Below are positions 23,258 to 35,500 of a DNA stretch of 64,000 bases, one piece after another. Within the stretch, counting starts at the first letter, position 1, and the number at the start of each line of letters is the position of its first letter. Origin of the DNA: Fremontodendron californicum (Eukaryota > Streptophyta > Magnoliopsida > Malvales > Malvaceae); contig JAULJL010000020.1 of the NCBI GenBank assembly GCA_030761205.1, positions 4,531,001-4,595,000 on the forward strand, read 5' to 3'. The notes under the pieces are model-generated. The model saw nothing but the letters and a program-made list of their open reading frames with translations, was not told the origin of the DNA and made no database searches. The position numbers and the translations under genes are program-made.

Positions 23258-23801
23258 TGTTGGAATATGGCTTGAATATGGCTCAAAGTCACCATAGGTG
23301 GCTTAGCACCAATAATGGAAGCTACCACTTGCAAATGGATGGTGGCTATGGTGGCTACCACTTGCAATGTGTTCACACCAAGATAGGTGGTGGATGGTGG
23401 CTATGGTGGCTACCACTTGCAATGTGTTCACACCAAGATAGGTGGTGGATGGTGGCTGCCACTTGATGTATGTTTACACCTTGATATTATGGCTATAAAT
23501 AGCCATGTAGAGTAAGAGAGAAAATGAGTTGAGTTGAGTTGAGTGAGTGTGAGTTAGAGCTAAAGTGTTGAAGCAAATACTCTATGTTTATAGAGTAATT
23601 CGGTATTGTGTTGAGTTGTGAGTTCAGTGCTTGTGTAGCACCTTGAATTCTGTATTTGTTTGTACTCCATCTCCATTAATACAAAGCTTCAAGCTCCTCC
23701 TCCCGTGGAAGTAGGCATATTGGCCGAACCACGTAAAATATCTGTGTTTTTTCAGTGTGTTTAAATCGGTTTTAGTAATATCGATTTGCCTCCGCACAAC
23801 A
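23258..23801 (+). repeat. 3' LTR of the young copia element
   Basis: 544 bp, three differences from the 5' LTR, with the same 55-bp tandem repeat and TATA region. Confidence 0.95.
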
Positions 23802-23910
23802 ATACAATCACCTTTAAAATGTGGCATCCAATAGGTCTAGGATTCGAACTCCAACATCTTTAAAATCTTCCCCTATCTCCAAATTACGATCTCTTATGTA
23901 CAAAAAATAA
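23802..23910 (+). repeat. SINE (family 2), 3' part after the copia insertion
   Basis: Continues from 19399: TGGCATCCAATAGGTCTAGG, a B-box-like GATTCGAACTCC and an A-rich tail near 23900. The first five bases are the copia target duplication. Confidence 0.65.
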
Positions 23911-23916
23911 TTGCCA

Positions 23917-24585
23917 CTTGATTCTACTATATATCTGTGAACATTGAAAATACGACCGTATGGACGATATATACATTCATGTCTGCGTCTATCTTAAGTT
24001 TGATTTCAGATGGCTATTCCCAACAGGATTTATGTCGAGTCAATTTTGAATTAAATGGATTTATCTTGTATTGGATATATATACACTTGAATTTGGGTAA
24101 TACAACTTTTGGGTAAGTTCAGTTTTCAACTTTTCTCTTTCTGATTTTTGTTGGGCATTTTATGGCTTTCCCCATTATATTGGGAATTTTGTACTACCCT
24201 TTTACTTTTTTTTTTGTGTGGCCAATACTACCCTTTTACTTCATAAATACAAATTTTACCCTTGTCTTAAAAAAAAAAAAAGCTTGAATTTAAGTTCTTC
24301 TCAATAATTTTATTTTGGATTTAAGTGATAGTATTGTGTTTTTAAAACTATCATTGATATCTATTTATAAGTTAATATCAATTAATAATCAAATAACTAT
24401 GTGCCTTTGGAGCAAGAGATGTAAAAGAAACAAACAATACAATATTTTAATTCATGTGGGGAAGCTCGAGAGGAAAGGGGTATTTAAACCTTGGATCTCG
24501 ACTCTCCTAAAGAAAGAAAATCATAGATTGCTGTTTATCCCAAGAAATAGGATAACTTGTTATAAAATATACAATTATTTTTGGT
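23917..24585. other. Intergenic DNA without a recognised gene
   Basis: No supported coding region; poly-T and poly-A runs at about 24208-24216 and 24268-24280. Confidence 0.4.
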
Positions 24586-24589
24586 ACAA

Positions 24590-24985
24590 AGGAGGTTGCA
24601 ATGTAAGGATAATGGAAGGGCTTACAAATATTAGGATTTGAACTCAAGATTAGTTGAATGTAGACCTGCTCATGGGTCAGGCTGCGGCCCGAAACTTTTT
24701 TGTTTTGCTTGCCCAAGCTCGGCTCTGGGCGAGCCTGATTTATTGTTCATCCTATTAAAAAATAAAAAATATTAATATTAATATATTTTTATAATTAAAT
24801 TTAAGTAAAATAATAATATTTTAATATGTGAACAATGACCGGATCATGAAAATTCCTGCCTAGGCCAGGCCCAATACGGGCCAGGCCTGACGAGTTACCC
24901 GGTCCATGAGCAGGTCTAGTTGGACGTTGTCTCTTAAGAATGGTTGCATGAACCAATTGAGTTAAGTCTTAAATTCCAAAATATA
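24590..24985 (-). repeat. SINE (family 2), minus strand, split by a MITE
   Basis: On the minus strand the 5' part lies at about 24985-24919 (TTAACTCAATTGGTTCATGC, A-box region). The 3' part lies at about 24660-24590 (GAGTTCAAATCCTAATATT, B-box region, then CCTCCTTTGTACCAAAAA). The element at 24661-24918 interrupts it. Confidence 0.6.
24661..24918. mobile_element. Small DNA transposon (MITE) with perfect 15-bp terminal inverted repeats
   Basis: Starts TAGACCTGCTCATGG and ends CCATGAGCAGGTCTA, exact reverse complements. The flanks TAGTTGAATG (24651-24660) and TAGTTGGACG (24917-24926) agree at 8 of 10 positions and look like a mutated target duplication. The interior has GGCTGCGGCCCG and GCCCAAGCTCGGCTC, shared with the longer elements at 17655 and 28298, so this is a deleted member of that family. 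Confidence 0.8.
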
Positions 24986-25314
24986 CAATTCTATTAAAAA
25001 ATTAAAAAAAAATAAATGAAAATTACAAGTAATTACACATGGAAGAATTGGTGAAAAATATATTGAGTAATGTGGCAGCTTTGACAAAGCTCAATGTTCA
25101 CTTGATCTCGCTATACAAGATCAATACATGTGTGTTTCTCAATGTTGGTTGCATTAGATAATTAGGTTTAAGAAATACCATGATTTTTTTGGTCTCAAAT
25201 ACCATGAATTTAAGAGATGTAAATACTTGGAATTAATTGTTGAATTTCTTTCTCAATGTTGGTTGCATGTGAGCGAGTGGGAGGGAGAGAAGACTTGTGG
25301 ACATCTGGTAATTT

Positions 25315-25500
25315 CGAACACTCGCATGATTATACGAAACGAACATGACACGAAAAAATAAAATAAACACAACATTAATGCACAAATGTATCAAAATCTA
25401 TATAACATAAATTATTAATGTGTTAAAATTTATATAAATATATAATACCTTAAACACGTAAAAATAACATAAATATGATACAAATAAACGAATTATCATC
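25315..25500 (-). repeat. Dispersed AT-rich repeat with CGTGTTCGTGTCG words
   Basis: Contains ACGAAACGAACATGACACG, then AACATAAATTATTAATGTG and AATAATACC-like words, the reverse of the 17285-17500 copy. Confidence 0.5.
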
Positions 25501-25983
25501 CGGTGGTTAGTGATGTGAATGGACATGGCTATTTTTTGTTTTGTTTGAGAGAGGGATAAAAGGTAGGGTAAGAAATTAATCAATCACCTACTAAATTTGG
25601 GCTGACAATGTCAAATGTTTCCTCCATTAAAGATATTCTCTTTTGAGAGTTGAGGACTGTTAATAAAATTCTTGCGTGCAATTGCAAATCCTTACCCATC
25701 CGTCTTTGCAGCAATGATAGGGGGTCTAATTGATGACAATTGCATCGCCTGCCCTTATACTCTTGCACAATTTGTTTTGTCCCATTGCATCTATTTATGC
25801 CCAATTGAAGTCTCAATAACAATGAGAAGATTTTAAAGTTGTTAGATCTCACGTTTAAGTCTAATTGTGTTTGAGTTTCGTCCAATATTATGGTGATTTG
25901 TAGTTTATTTTAACAGTAATATAATAAAATGCGCATAATGTTTTATTTTTGGTACATTCCTTTGCATTAAAGTTATCACACAG

Positions 25984-26120
25984 AGGAACTCAGAGTTTAA
26001 TTCAGTTAGTTCATAGAATCACTCTTAAGAAGTGACATCTAATAGGTCTGATATTTAATTCCAACACCTGCAATCATTTCTCTTATCCATTATGACCTCC
26101 TTTATGCCAAAAAAAAAAAA
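25984..26120 (+). repeat. SINE (family 2), plus strand, full-length-like
   Basis: TTTAATTCAGTTAGTTCATAG (A-box region), AGTGACATCTAATAGGTCTG, a degenerate B-box region (ATTTAATTCCAAC), then GACCTCCTTTATGCC and an A-run. The best template here for aligning the split copies. Confidence 0.6.
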
Positions 26121-26124
26121 TTAT

Positions 26125-28288
26125 CACATTGGAAATGATAGTTTAGTGAGGGTATTGCTATGTCTTACAAACAAATTTCACAGACGAATGTGGCGTTTAA
26201 CATTAATGTGATTTTAGATCACATAAATAAATGTTGGTTTATATTCACATAAAAAAATATACATATAATTGTATACATAAATTATTTTTTTAAAAATTAA
26301 TTAGAAATTCATATTATTCTTGTACTTTTTAAAAATTTCATCACAAAACAGTTACGTATATATATATATATATATATATATATTTCATGGTTTGAACTTT
26401 GAATTATATAAATTAATTTAAAATCTAAATCTTTCTTTTAAAATCAAATTGAGTCCTATCCCAAAAATAAGTATTTTTAAATTCACATTTCTCATACTAA
26501 TATCCTTGGTTTTTTTTTTTTCCAAACTGTATGTTGATTTTAGTGCAGGCTTGTTCCTGTTTCACCTTAGCAAAAAATTGATTTCCTATTTCATCTTGGC
26601 AAAAACATTTCTTCCTGTTTCACCTTACCAAAAAAAAAAAAAAATTGACCTTGAAACAGTAAAAGGAAAAAAAATAATGCTGATCAGAAAGTGAAAATTT
26701 GATATAATTATCTTACTTTTTAGGTGTTATTATATAGATATGCTTGTATTTGCATCTTGCAAGTTAATTAACTAAGTACTCTTTGAAAAGGAAAACTTAG
26801 ATTGTTAGAAGCTGAAAGAATGAATGAGCAAGCAAGCAAGCATTTTCATTATTAGCTAGATGCATGGAATTTGGAAATGATTAGAGTTTTTAAAAAAGCA
26901 ATCAATTGGTATGAAGGAAAAGGCTAATTAGTGATTAAGGTTCAACTTCAAATGATTAATTATAAAATGGGCTATTTTTAAAATAATTAAGATTCTGTTT
27001 GGTTAATACTTTGATTTTTTTTCGCTATTTGTCTCTTAGTTTTAATTAATTTTTTTTTGTTTTCATCGATTCGAAATATTAAAATATTAAAAAAATATTT
27101 TTTATTTAACTTTAATTCTAAAATATATTAAAAAATTTAAAATTTTAATTTTTGAACTTTTAAGGTTCGACGGACCGGACGAGACATTGAAGAAAAATTT
27201 TAGAAGGCCAGCTGAATTTATCTAATTGAACTCGATCCAACAAGTATAATTAGCAACTAGAGCCAAAGAAATGAGAACATTTTTGAATAGCTAATTAAAC
27301 AATGCGAAATCAAAATATAATAGGCATTATGGCCTAGGCTAAAAAAATGTCTAAAAAAGTAACCGACATTGCTGTAAAAATTATCGTGTTGGGTTGATAG
27401 AGAAGTAGAGATTTAAGAGCAGCTAGACCCTAAAAACATGCATTGATGAAATGATGATGAAAAGAATGAGAATTATTTGACGCAACAGTCAAATGGCATA
27501 CTTTGTGAGGATAATTTGTTGTAAAACGCCATAACAATCATCACATTTTAATGTAAATATACTGTTTAAATTGAAATATATATATATATATATATATATA
27601 TTTGACCAAGCAAAGTCTGCATTAGCATTAACTTCTTTTTTAAGAGTCATTCTGGAAAAAGAGGAAAAAAAAATCCAAAGTGTGGAGTGTGGACCAATAA
27701 TCACAATGGTTTGATCATGCCTAAAAAAAAGTGAGTTTCAAAGATATCAAATTTTCATTTATCTTTATTACAGATTAGATCTGTTTAAGGGTGAAATTAT
27801 CTATCTGATTTGATAGGTTTTGTTCAAATTGGGTCGGATCCAAGATAAAATATTTTTGATCCGGATCGGCACGATTCGAATTACTATTTAATTAATAAAA
27901 TTTATTTTTATTTTTATTTAAATTTAATTATAAATATATATTAATATTAATATTAATATAAAATAAAATAAAATTTTAATTATTAATATATTTTAAACAG
28001 TAAAATAAGTTTTTCGAGTTCGACGAGTCGAATCAAGACAGTCTTGGACAAGTAATTTTTGCTATTCATGCTAGCCCGACCCAACTTTGCCTATGAACAC
28101 TTTTAATTCAGATATTTTTCGAATGAAATTAATTAATTTAATTATTTTAGCATTTTCAATTTTCAATTTTTTGAATCAAAGAGGATTTTGCGTGAGAATG
28201 GGTGTTGGCCTGTTGGGTTATAAGTTGGAACTGAATTATCCCAATCTTCAATATGCCACTAGAAAATGGTATTTAATTCGACATTTTG
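26125..28288. other. AT-rich intergenic DNA
   Basis: No gene recognised. Holds TA microsatellites at 26357-26383 and 27577-27601. Near 27830-28080 there is a degenerate GGGTCGG / GACGAGTCG stretch that may be another remnant of the 28298-type element. Confidence 0.4.
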
Positions 28289-28297
28289 AGTAGAATT

Positions 28298-28852
28298 TAG
28301 AGGTGTTCATGGGTCGGGTTGGGTTCGGGCCGAGCCCATGTATGATATCAACATTACATTTGCTTGTCCAAGCTCGGCTTGGTCCGAAATATGGGTTTCA
28401 AATTTTTTCCAAATCCACCCATATTTCTAAATGAGTAGCCCAAGCCCGTTTAGGTCCGCTATATTATTTTTTTCTAATTTTAAAAAAATAAATATATTTT
28501 TATTATTTAATCTTTAATAATTATATATATTTTTATTAAGTTCTTAAACATGGACACCTTAATATTTTTTTTAATGTTTACATTATAATATTATATATAT
28601 TTAATTTTTATATGACATAAATTACATAATATATATATGAATATAAATAATATATTATTTAATTAAAAAACAGGCTGGGTCGGGTCGAGCTCGGACCTTG
28701 AATGTTGGAGCCAAGGCCCGACCATATTTTAAATGGGCCTAATTTTTTTTTTATCCAAACCCATTTTTTGGGCATAATATTTTTATTCAAGCCCTGCCAA
28801 ATATGAACGGACCTTCGGGCTTGAGCGGGTAGTCCGGCTCTTGGACAAGTCT
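28298..28852 (+). mobile_element. Non-autonomous DNA transposon, GGGTCGGG type, 9-bp target duplication
   Basis: A 555-bp segment flanked by perfect AGTAGAATT direct repeats (28289-28297 and 28853-28861). The ends are imperfectly inverted (TAGAGGTGTTCATGG against the reverse complement AGACTTGTCCAAG). GC-rich ends (GGGTCGGGTTGGGTTCGG; GGAGCCAAGGCCCGACC) surround an AT-rich middle. A 9-bp duplication would fit a Mutator-like origin, which is my inference. Confidence 0.75.
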
Positions 28853-29149
28853 AGTAGAATTAGAGACAAATGACAAAATTGTTCTTCAAAATTGTGCTTA
28901 ATTGCATGCAATATTGCTGTTATTATTTTATCTAGTAAAACTTATTTCAGTCTAAACAGCAATACCTATCAGTAATTTGATAACTCTTTTTTAAATAGAA
29001 TTTATCGACTTGCTGAAAGAGATGACCATGCACCAAAAATTAAATATTAGCCAAAAAAAAAAAAAGTAGGAAATAATAGGTATTAAGAAAAATTGATTTT
29101 TTTTTTCTTTTGCTTTTTTCAAGATCCAAAGCATGCCATACGACCTAAC

Positions 29150-29345
29150 AATCTATATATTTATGTCGTATTCGTGTTATTTTTTCGTATTCAAATTATG
29201 TTTACAGTATTATATATTTATATAAATTTTGACATATTAATAATTTTTGTTATACAGATTTTAATATTTTCATGTATTTGTATTATGTTCGTATTATTTT
29301 TTCATTTTTTTTCGTATTTAAAATCATCAAATCTACATAAAAAGA
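29150..29345 (+). repeat. Dispersed AT-rich repeat
   Basis: Contains TTTATGTCGTATTCGTGTTA and TATAAATTTTGACATATTAA, the same order as 17285-17500, but with fewer preserved CG words. Confidence 0.5.
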
Positions 29346-30384
29346 AGATTGATTGATCATGCTTTTAAAATCCTTTCATTATAGGATCTAAAGCCCCACC
29401 TTAATTGAAATTAACGTTTTTTTTGTTCAATAAATAAGGAGATTTATTGATAAATTTGAAAATTTGCAATGAAAATTAATTTTTAAAAATTCTTAAAAAG
29501 AAAGACAGAAAATAGACAATTTCACACCATTGTAATTAAAGAGGAATTATTTCATGAGGATTAATATTATTCTTCTATAAAACAACGTTCCAAAATCTTG
29601 TTAATTAGCTTTTCTAGATTTGTTTTTTGGTGCTTCTAAGATTGTTATTATTAATGTTTTGTTTTGGCTTCCACAATTGCAAAGAATCTACTTCGAAATG
29701 ACTTATTAAATTCTTGTTTCCTAAATGAGAATTGAGCTGGTTCCCATTATTTTGCTTAGGCAAATTTGTCTAAGAATTATGATGTTTAGCTTAATCTAGC
29801 CTCTCCCCTCTAAAAATGGTGGCGTTTCTTCTCAATTTTCACTTTTAAGAACGTGATTAAAAAAGCATGATATCTTTGAAAAATGACATCCATTCAGGCG
29901 TGCAAATTTAAAATATTCTTTGCCCTGTGGCCTGTGGGTCACCTAGTCAACCTTTTTTTCTTACACATTATTACAAAACTCATTGATTTTGACATGATTA
30001 GGGTCATAATTAATCTAATTACGATTAAGCACACTATTTACGCCCACAATATTTTCTTCTTTCAAATAAAAAAATTCCCAGGGCCCAAACTTGCCCACAT
30101 AAGCCATTACCAAGCTTTGATCCCCCACTTCCTAAAGTTTTTACAAAGAATTTTTGGGCTACAACCACCTGCGTATATGTTTTTTTGTAAAAGAAATTCT
30201 ACATTTTTGGGCAATGCAAGAAATTGAGGGAACACTTAAACCGAGAATTTTGCTTTTTATTAATCTTCCTTTTTGTTAAATTAGGTGCTATAAAAGAGGG
30301 TAGTTCAAGTAACTTTGATAATCCATGTATGTATATTGTATCTTTTTTTTTTTTATGTTAGTTGAGTAAATATAAATATATAAT

Positions 30385-30560
30385 ATATATTATTAAATGT
30401 GTCAAATCCTAAACACAAATATAATACATGTATTAAATATGTTATGTTAATCGTATTTAAATGCGTCATGTCGTATTTGTTATATTGTTTTCATATTTAT
30501 TAAATATATCATGTTCGTTACTATTTCTGTATTGTGTCGAAAATTATCAGATCTAAACTC
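30385..30560 (+). repeat. Dispersed AT-rich repeat, second subfamily
   Basis: TGTGTCAAATCCTAAACAC, AATCGTATTTAAATGCGTC and TTATTAAATATATCATGTTC occur in the same order as in the copy at 63490-63737, with which it shares a subfamily. Confidence 0.5.
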
Positions 30561-31802
30561 AAATGAATATTTTTTCAATTTTAAAAAAATTTCCATGTGT
30601 TCTTCGATTATAGTCCAATGAGAGGTCCAAAATGCTGTGGAAACTAGGGATAGATTAGTGACCCATTTTCCATAGTCATCAAGCTTAATCATTGTCTTTG
30701 TGATTAGGGTCATAATGGCAGTCCACATAATTTTGTAGCAGCATTAGTTGGTCCCTAGAAGGCCGATTAGTCTATAGCCATTGATATTTCATGCGACAAT
30801 ATCATCTAAAGGATGACATTCTCAGCAAATACTTTGTGTTACTAAAATGTAACAATGTTTTCGTAACAAAGACTCCACTTTTTTTACTTTCAAAGCAAAG
30901 GGTCATGCAAACGATTGTCATTTGAATTTTTTTTTTTTTTTATATTTGGGACTTGTTGGTTTAAAGTTTGAGATTTAAGGGTTTAAATCTTGTCCATTAC
31001 AAATTTTGTTCACTCATTAATCATTTATGAACGATGATTAAAATTATATTGAAAAATAATAGATGAAAAATTAGTGGAAGGGTAGTAGACCCGAAATTTA
31101 TAAGATCAAAGAGCACTAATAATCAATTCATCGTTTCGGATTATTTGAATCCAAAAAATTCATATCATTATAGCAACTGAAATCTTTTTTTTGCAGTAAG
31201 TAATAGAAAAAACCAATCTGATTATAAATATATCTAAATTGTGAAGCAAAATAAAAAAAGTATGTGAATAAATAGATGGATGAGAGAGAGAAAAAGAAAT
31301 AACAACCTCAATTTTATAGAAGCATTAGTTGGTTCCGGCCAAGAATCTTACTTTTTCCCAACCAAACGCCCCTAACATACTATTAATAGTAAGGCTAGGG
31401 CAAGTTGGCTATCGCATTTGCTTCCAACAAGCTAATTTTTTTATATCATAAAATACTAAAAAATATATCCAAATTTTTTTACCCAAAGCTGAAGTTTGAA
31501 TAAAAAAATTACTATAATTTTCTGAATATTATTTGCTAGACCTAACCAGAATACTAAACTATACGAGAGTCCTTTGTAATTCTTAAACATCCAAGCAACT
31601 ATGACAAAAAAATGAGAAAAAAAAGTAGTATAAATCGAAGTTTTTAGTATATCATTGTCCTTGTACTCCGTATGCAGCATTTATCATTCATAAAAGGTCG
31701 CTTTCTCCCATAATCAATCAATTAAATTATCCCAAGGTTTCTGGATATCATACTATAAGAACTTTAAGCCTGCAACTACCACCATAAAAGTTGGTCCTAA
31801 AA
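30561..31802. other. Intergenic DNA without a recognised gene
   Basis: No convincing coding region; poly-T near 30930-30943 and a B-box-like GGGTTTAAATCTTG near 30979 that may belong to a degenerate SINE. Confidence 0.35.
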
Positions 31803-31961
31803 CCTATGTTAAGTATCCATATCGGACACTCGTGTCCAATGCATATCCGGATATGAATATGGGGATATGATGCTAAAAAAAACCCTCCAAAAACCTGAAA
31901 ATCTAGGAAAAAGTTGAATATACCCGTGTCTGACACTCAAACCTGAGTCCGAGTAACATAG
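31803..31961 (-). mobile_element. MITE, TATGTTACTCGGA-type ends, copy 3 (reverse)
   Basis: Begins CTATGTTAAGTATCC and ends GACTCGG-type complement GTCCGAGTAACATAG. The interior has CCGTGTCTGACACTC. It is the closest copy to the likely family consensus, with CTATGTTA visible at both ends. Confidence 0.65.
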
Positions 31962-32557
31962 CTTAAAACTGTGAAGTCAAAGCTCAAGGACCAAATTTTT
32001 AGCTCAAAACCAAGAATGATCATGTAGCAGATTCTACATCATGTTAGAAAGTGATATGCAGATACTCAACTACATGGCAAAAAAAACAAACAAACAAATA
32101 CATGAATCTGTAATCGACGCATCAGATTTCAAGGATTCGGTCTCCACCCTGTTAATTGAAACCTATTCGACAAGACAGTTAGTTGTATGCAGCAAAAAAT
32201 GGCAAAACAACTTGACTATCAAAGGAAATGGGAAACCAATTGGAGAAGGAATACAAAAGCAACAACTAGTCTCACAGAAACGTTCGGTATGATATCAAGT
32301 TATTCAATGGATTATAGCAAGTGAAATTACAACCACAAGAGTTGAAAACAGAACAGATTCATTATATTCTTTTCTTCTAACTGTCATCTGATATCCAGAT
32401 ATAAACTCTATAGTTACCTAATTTTTCGTTTCCATAGAATATTGAAGAGAGCTTCCGAAGGAGCATGCAATCTCAAATGCTTCCAAGCCGCAGAGTAAAT
32501 GCTTGCATGATAAAACATTTTACGACCTAGTGAAGGTTATGCCAGATAGAAACGGTA

Positions 32558-35500
32558 TCACACAGATTGTAAGCTACGGAGTTGCAAAGCGTCCTGTAGG
32601 CATTTAACAGCAGCGTCGTAGTTTAAGAATCCCATGAACCAAAATTCATGACTATCAACAGAGATAACTTGGATGTACTTTTCAGAAGGATTGACTCTGC
32701 TTGTTGAAGGATTAACTGCTTTAAGCTGATGTAATGGGATAACTACCTGTTTAAGCAGACAGAAGAATGTCAAGAATCACAACTAAGTAACTTCCTATAT
32801 CATAAACCAGAACCCAAATATTTTTATGCATAAAGTTATTGACAAGATGTAACTTCAAAATCACCGAGCGGAGTGGAAATAGGATCTCAAAACTACCAAT
32901 CTTTTCTAAACGCAAGCATGTAAGGCTAATGGAAACATACCTTATAGTAGCTCCATTCAGTCTGGCTCCCATTTTTATAGGAAAGAGGACTGTCACTGCA
33001 ATATGCAAGCTTTGCTGTAGAAAAATATAAAACTCCCATGACAGGACCAGCTGATGTGGATAAGTAACATGCAAATGAATTTTCAAGTTGCTCTTCAGGA
33101 ACTGTTTCAAAAGTTTGTCTAAAGATCTTCTCATAGCCACCTTCTGCTAAAACCTTTGTTCCCTGAGCAATTCTTCCCATGGCAGCCTCAGCAAAACTGG
33201 GGCTTGTTTTTACTGATTTAAGATAAAAAGGGAAAAAGTACTTCAGTAATTTTACATATGTGAAACTGCTTGAGAAGCAAGAGGGAAGAGGCAGGGGGTG
33301 AGAGCCAGGTTCATGTATAAAAGAAATCAGAAATAGCATATTATTCTAATTCATACGTGTGAGCATTGTTTTCCATAGTTCTTCCTTTGATAAAACTTAA
33401 GCATAAAAAGTATCCTTCCTATGCTCAAACAAAAGCAACATTTTGAATTGTAAAGGAAACTGCCATACAAGAAGACCAATACAAAAGGGTTCAGAGCATG
33501 ACAAAGGATACATAAGATCATTATTTTCATGGTCATTCGATGTATGACTGAGTTGAGGTAATGTAATGAACCCCAAAAAAGGTTAAGGTAATGTAGCAAT
33601 TAAGTAGTTAAAGATGGCCATAAGTGCAAAAGGAAGGTCACAATTTGCGTTACAGACTGCTCAGGGAACATGTACACCAGAAAGTATGAATGAGGTGATG
33701 CACACTTGCAGTATGGTAGTATGTACTCAAAGAAAGCGATGGTGAATGGGGGAGAATTCTAATGTTAGAGAAATAAAATAGCAAATATGTACATGAGAAA
33801 AAGTCCTCAGATGACATGAGTAATGTTTAGGGGATATTTATAGTGCAAGAGTTGTCATCAACATGAGACATCTCAAAAATCAAAGTAGCAAATATGGTTT
33901 GGATAATAATAATTCTATCAGTTAAACAGAAACAAGAATGTATTGTGCATCATATTTAACATATGGGTAAAAGTTGAGCATCCCTAAGGATTAATGAGAT
34001 GATTAAAAATGATTTTAGAAAACTAAAAAGATAGTATTATGGGAGTAGTAGTAGCAATCTGGTATATACATATAAAAGGCTATAATTAAAATACTTAAAA
34101 TGATAGTATTATGGGAGTAGTAGTAGCAATCTGGTATATACATATAAAAGGCTATAATTAGCTAAACGACCAAATATAGAACAAAGGAACATCTAGCTTG
34201 CTTCTAATCCAACGTCCAACACAGGAGATTGAGTACACTGAGAAAACATACTAGAAAGCTATTGCCAACCATTGGGACATATGGAAGCTGTCTAACTATG
34301 CAATCTCTGGAAACTATAGCTTTGTCATCACTCTGAGAAAAGAGACTAGAAAGCTCTTACTAACCATTCGCACATATGAAAGCAATACTACGAACTAAAG
34401 CTTTGTCATCCCCCTCTTTAATGAGCCAATCATAAGACTAATGCACCTTTAAGGTTTAGCTGCTCTGCAAGCAGCTTCACCAGGTTCTCTCACCCCTAAA
34501 TTACCTCCTTACAAGGATGTAAATAAGCTACATCTTGCTTTGTCAAATATTTTATCAGCTTGAGTCCTTTGTTTGATAAAATGCAAGTGCATATCTCATA
34601 TGTTGAGCATGATTTATAAGATCCGAACCTGCAATTTGAAGAAACCTCTTACCATGACCTTAAAGCATCCATAATATTCTATTCTTTTCCAAGTAAATAA
34701 TTGTAACACCAATGTTAACTCCAGCCAATAACTAGGCCATGAGGTGCCTAAGGTTGTAATCTGGCAGTTTGCATAAGGACACCAGACCATGAGGTGTCAA
34801 AACTATTCCAAATTTGCTATTAGACTCTTCAACTTATGCTAACTAAAAGTTAGACCTCTTAGCTTTTAAGTCTTATATTTAAGCACCTTAATTTCTACAA
34901 GATGTAAGCACCTTAATTTCTACAAGAAGTAAGCTGCTATAAATTTAGGTTACTGCATTTCCTTAAAAAAATGCTAAAAACATATTAAAAATGAGAAAGA
35001 AAGAATGAAGTTTATCACCTCCTCTCCCTTTCTTTAATCACAATTGTCTAAATTGTCCAGCCATTTCCAAAATGAAACAAACTGCTTCCCAAATATCCTA
35101 CATTACTCGTAGAACAAATGAGCAATAGAAAACACCAACCCTACAAACGAAACAATGGTGTACTCGAGCCTTAACCGAATTCGAAATATTAACTCCTAAT
35201 TCAATATCTGAGATTTCAATTTTCAATAAATAAATATTCATAGCAACCATCAAAACAAACAGAAAAACCATAGTTTTATTTCATCACAAACTAAAACAAA
35301 TCAAATTACCAAGCACTCAATATCAATTCCAATCCTAGAAGCTTGTCAAACAAAATCCAATCCAATCCAATTCAATTCAAACCAAATACTAATCTAACCA
35401 ACAGGAAGATTTGCCAAAAACTAAAAATTTAACAAGATAAAAAGGCAATTGAATTTTTTTTTTAAAAAAAAGAAAAAACATACAGTGCTGCCACGTGTTC

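Larger units (their letters stand above)
19400..23801 (+). mobile_element. Young, internally deleted Ty1-copia LTR retrotransposon
   Basis: A 4402-bp element runs from TGTTGG to ACAACA, flanked by a perfect 5-bp target duplication ATACA (19395-19399 and 23802-23806). Order: 5' LTR, tRNA-Met primer site, gag start, minisatellite, protease and integrase remnants, reverse transcriptase and RNase H remnants, polypurine tract, 3' LTR. The copia order (integrase before reverse transcriptase) is clear. The two 544-bp LTRs differ at three positions by eye, yet the interior has several deletions, frameshifts and stops. It has no complete enzyme domains and must have been copied by another element. Confidence 0.93.

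Noticed and set aside
25580..25885. 101-codon minus-strand frame beginning MDETQTQLDLNV
   Set aside because: Looks mildly protein-like but has no recognised motif, no splice or promoter context and lies among repeats; not enough to call a gene.
29883..30227. 114-codon plus-strand frame
   Set aside because: Hydrophobic composition typical of translated AT-rich DNA; no domain or conserved motif seen.
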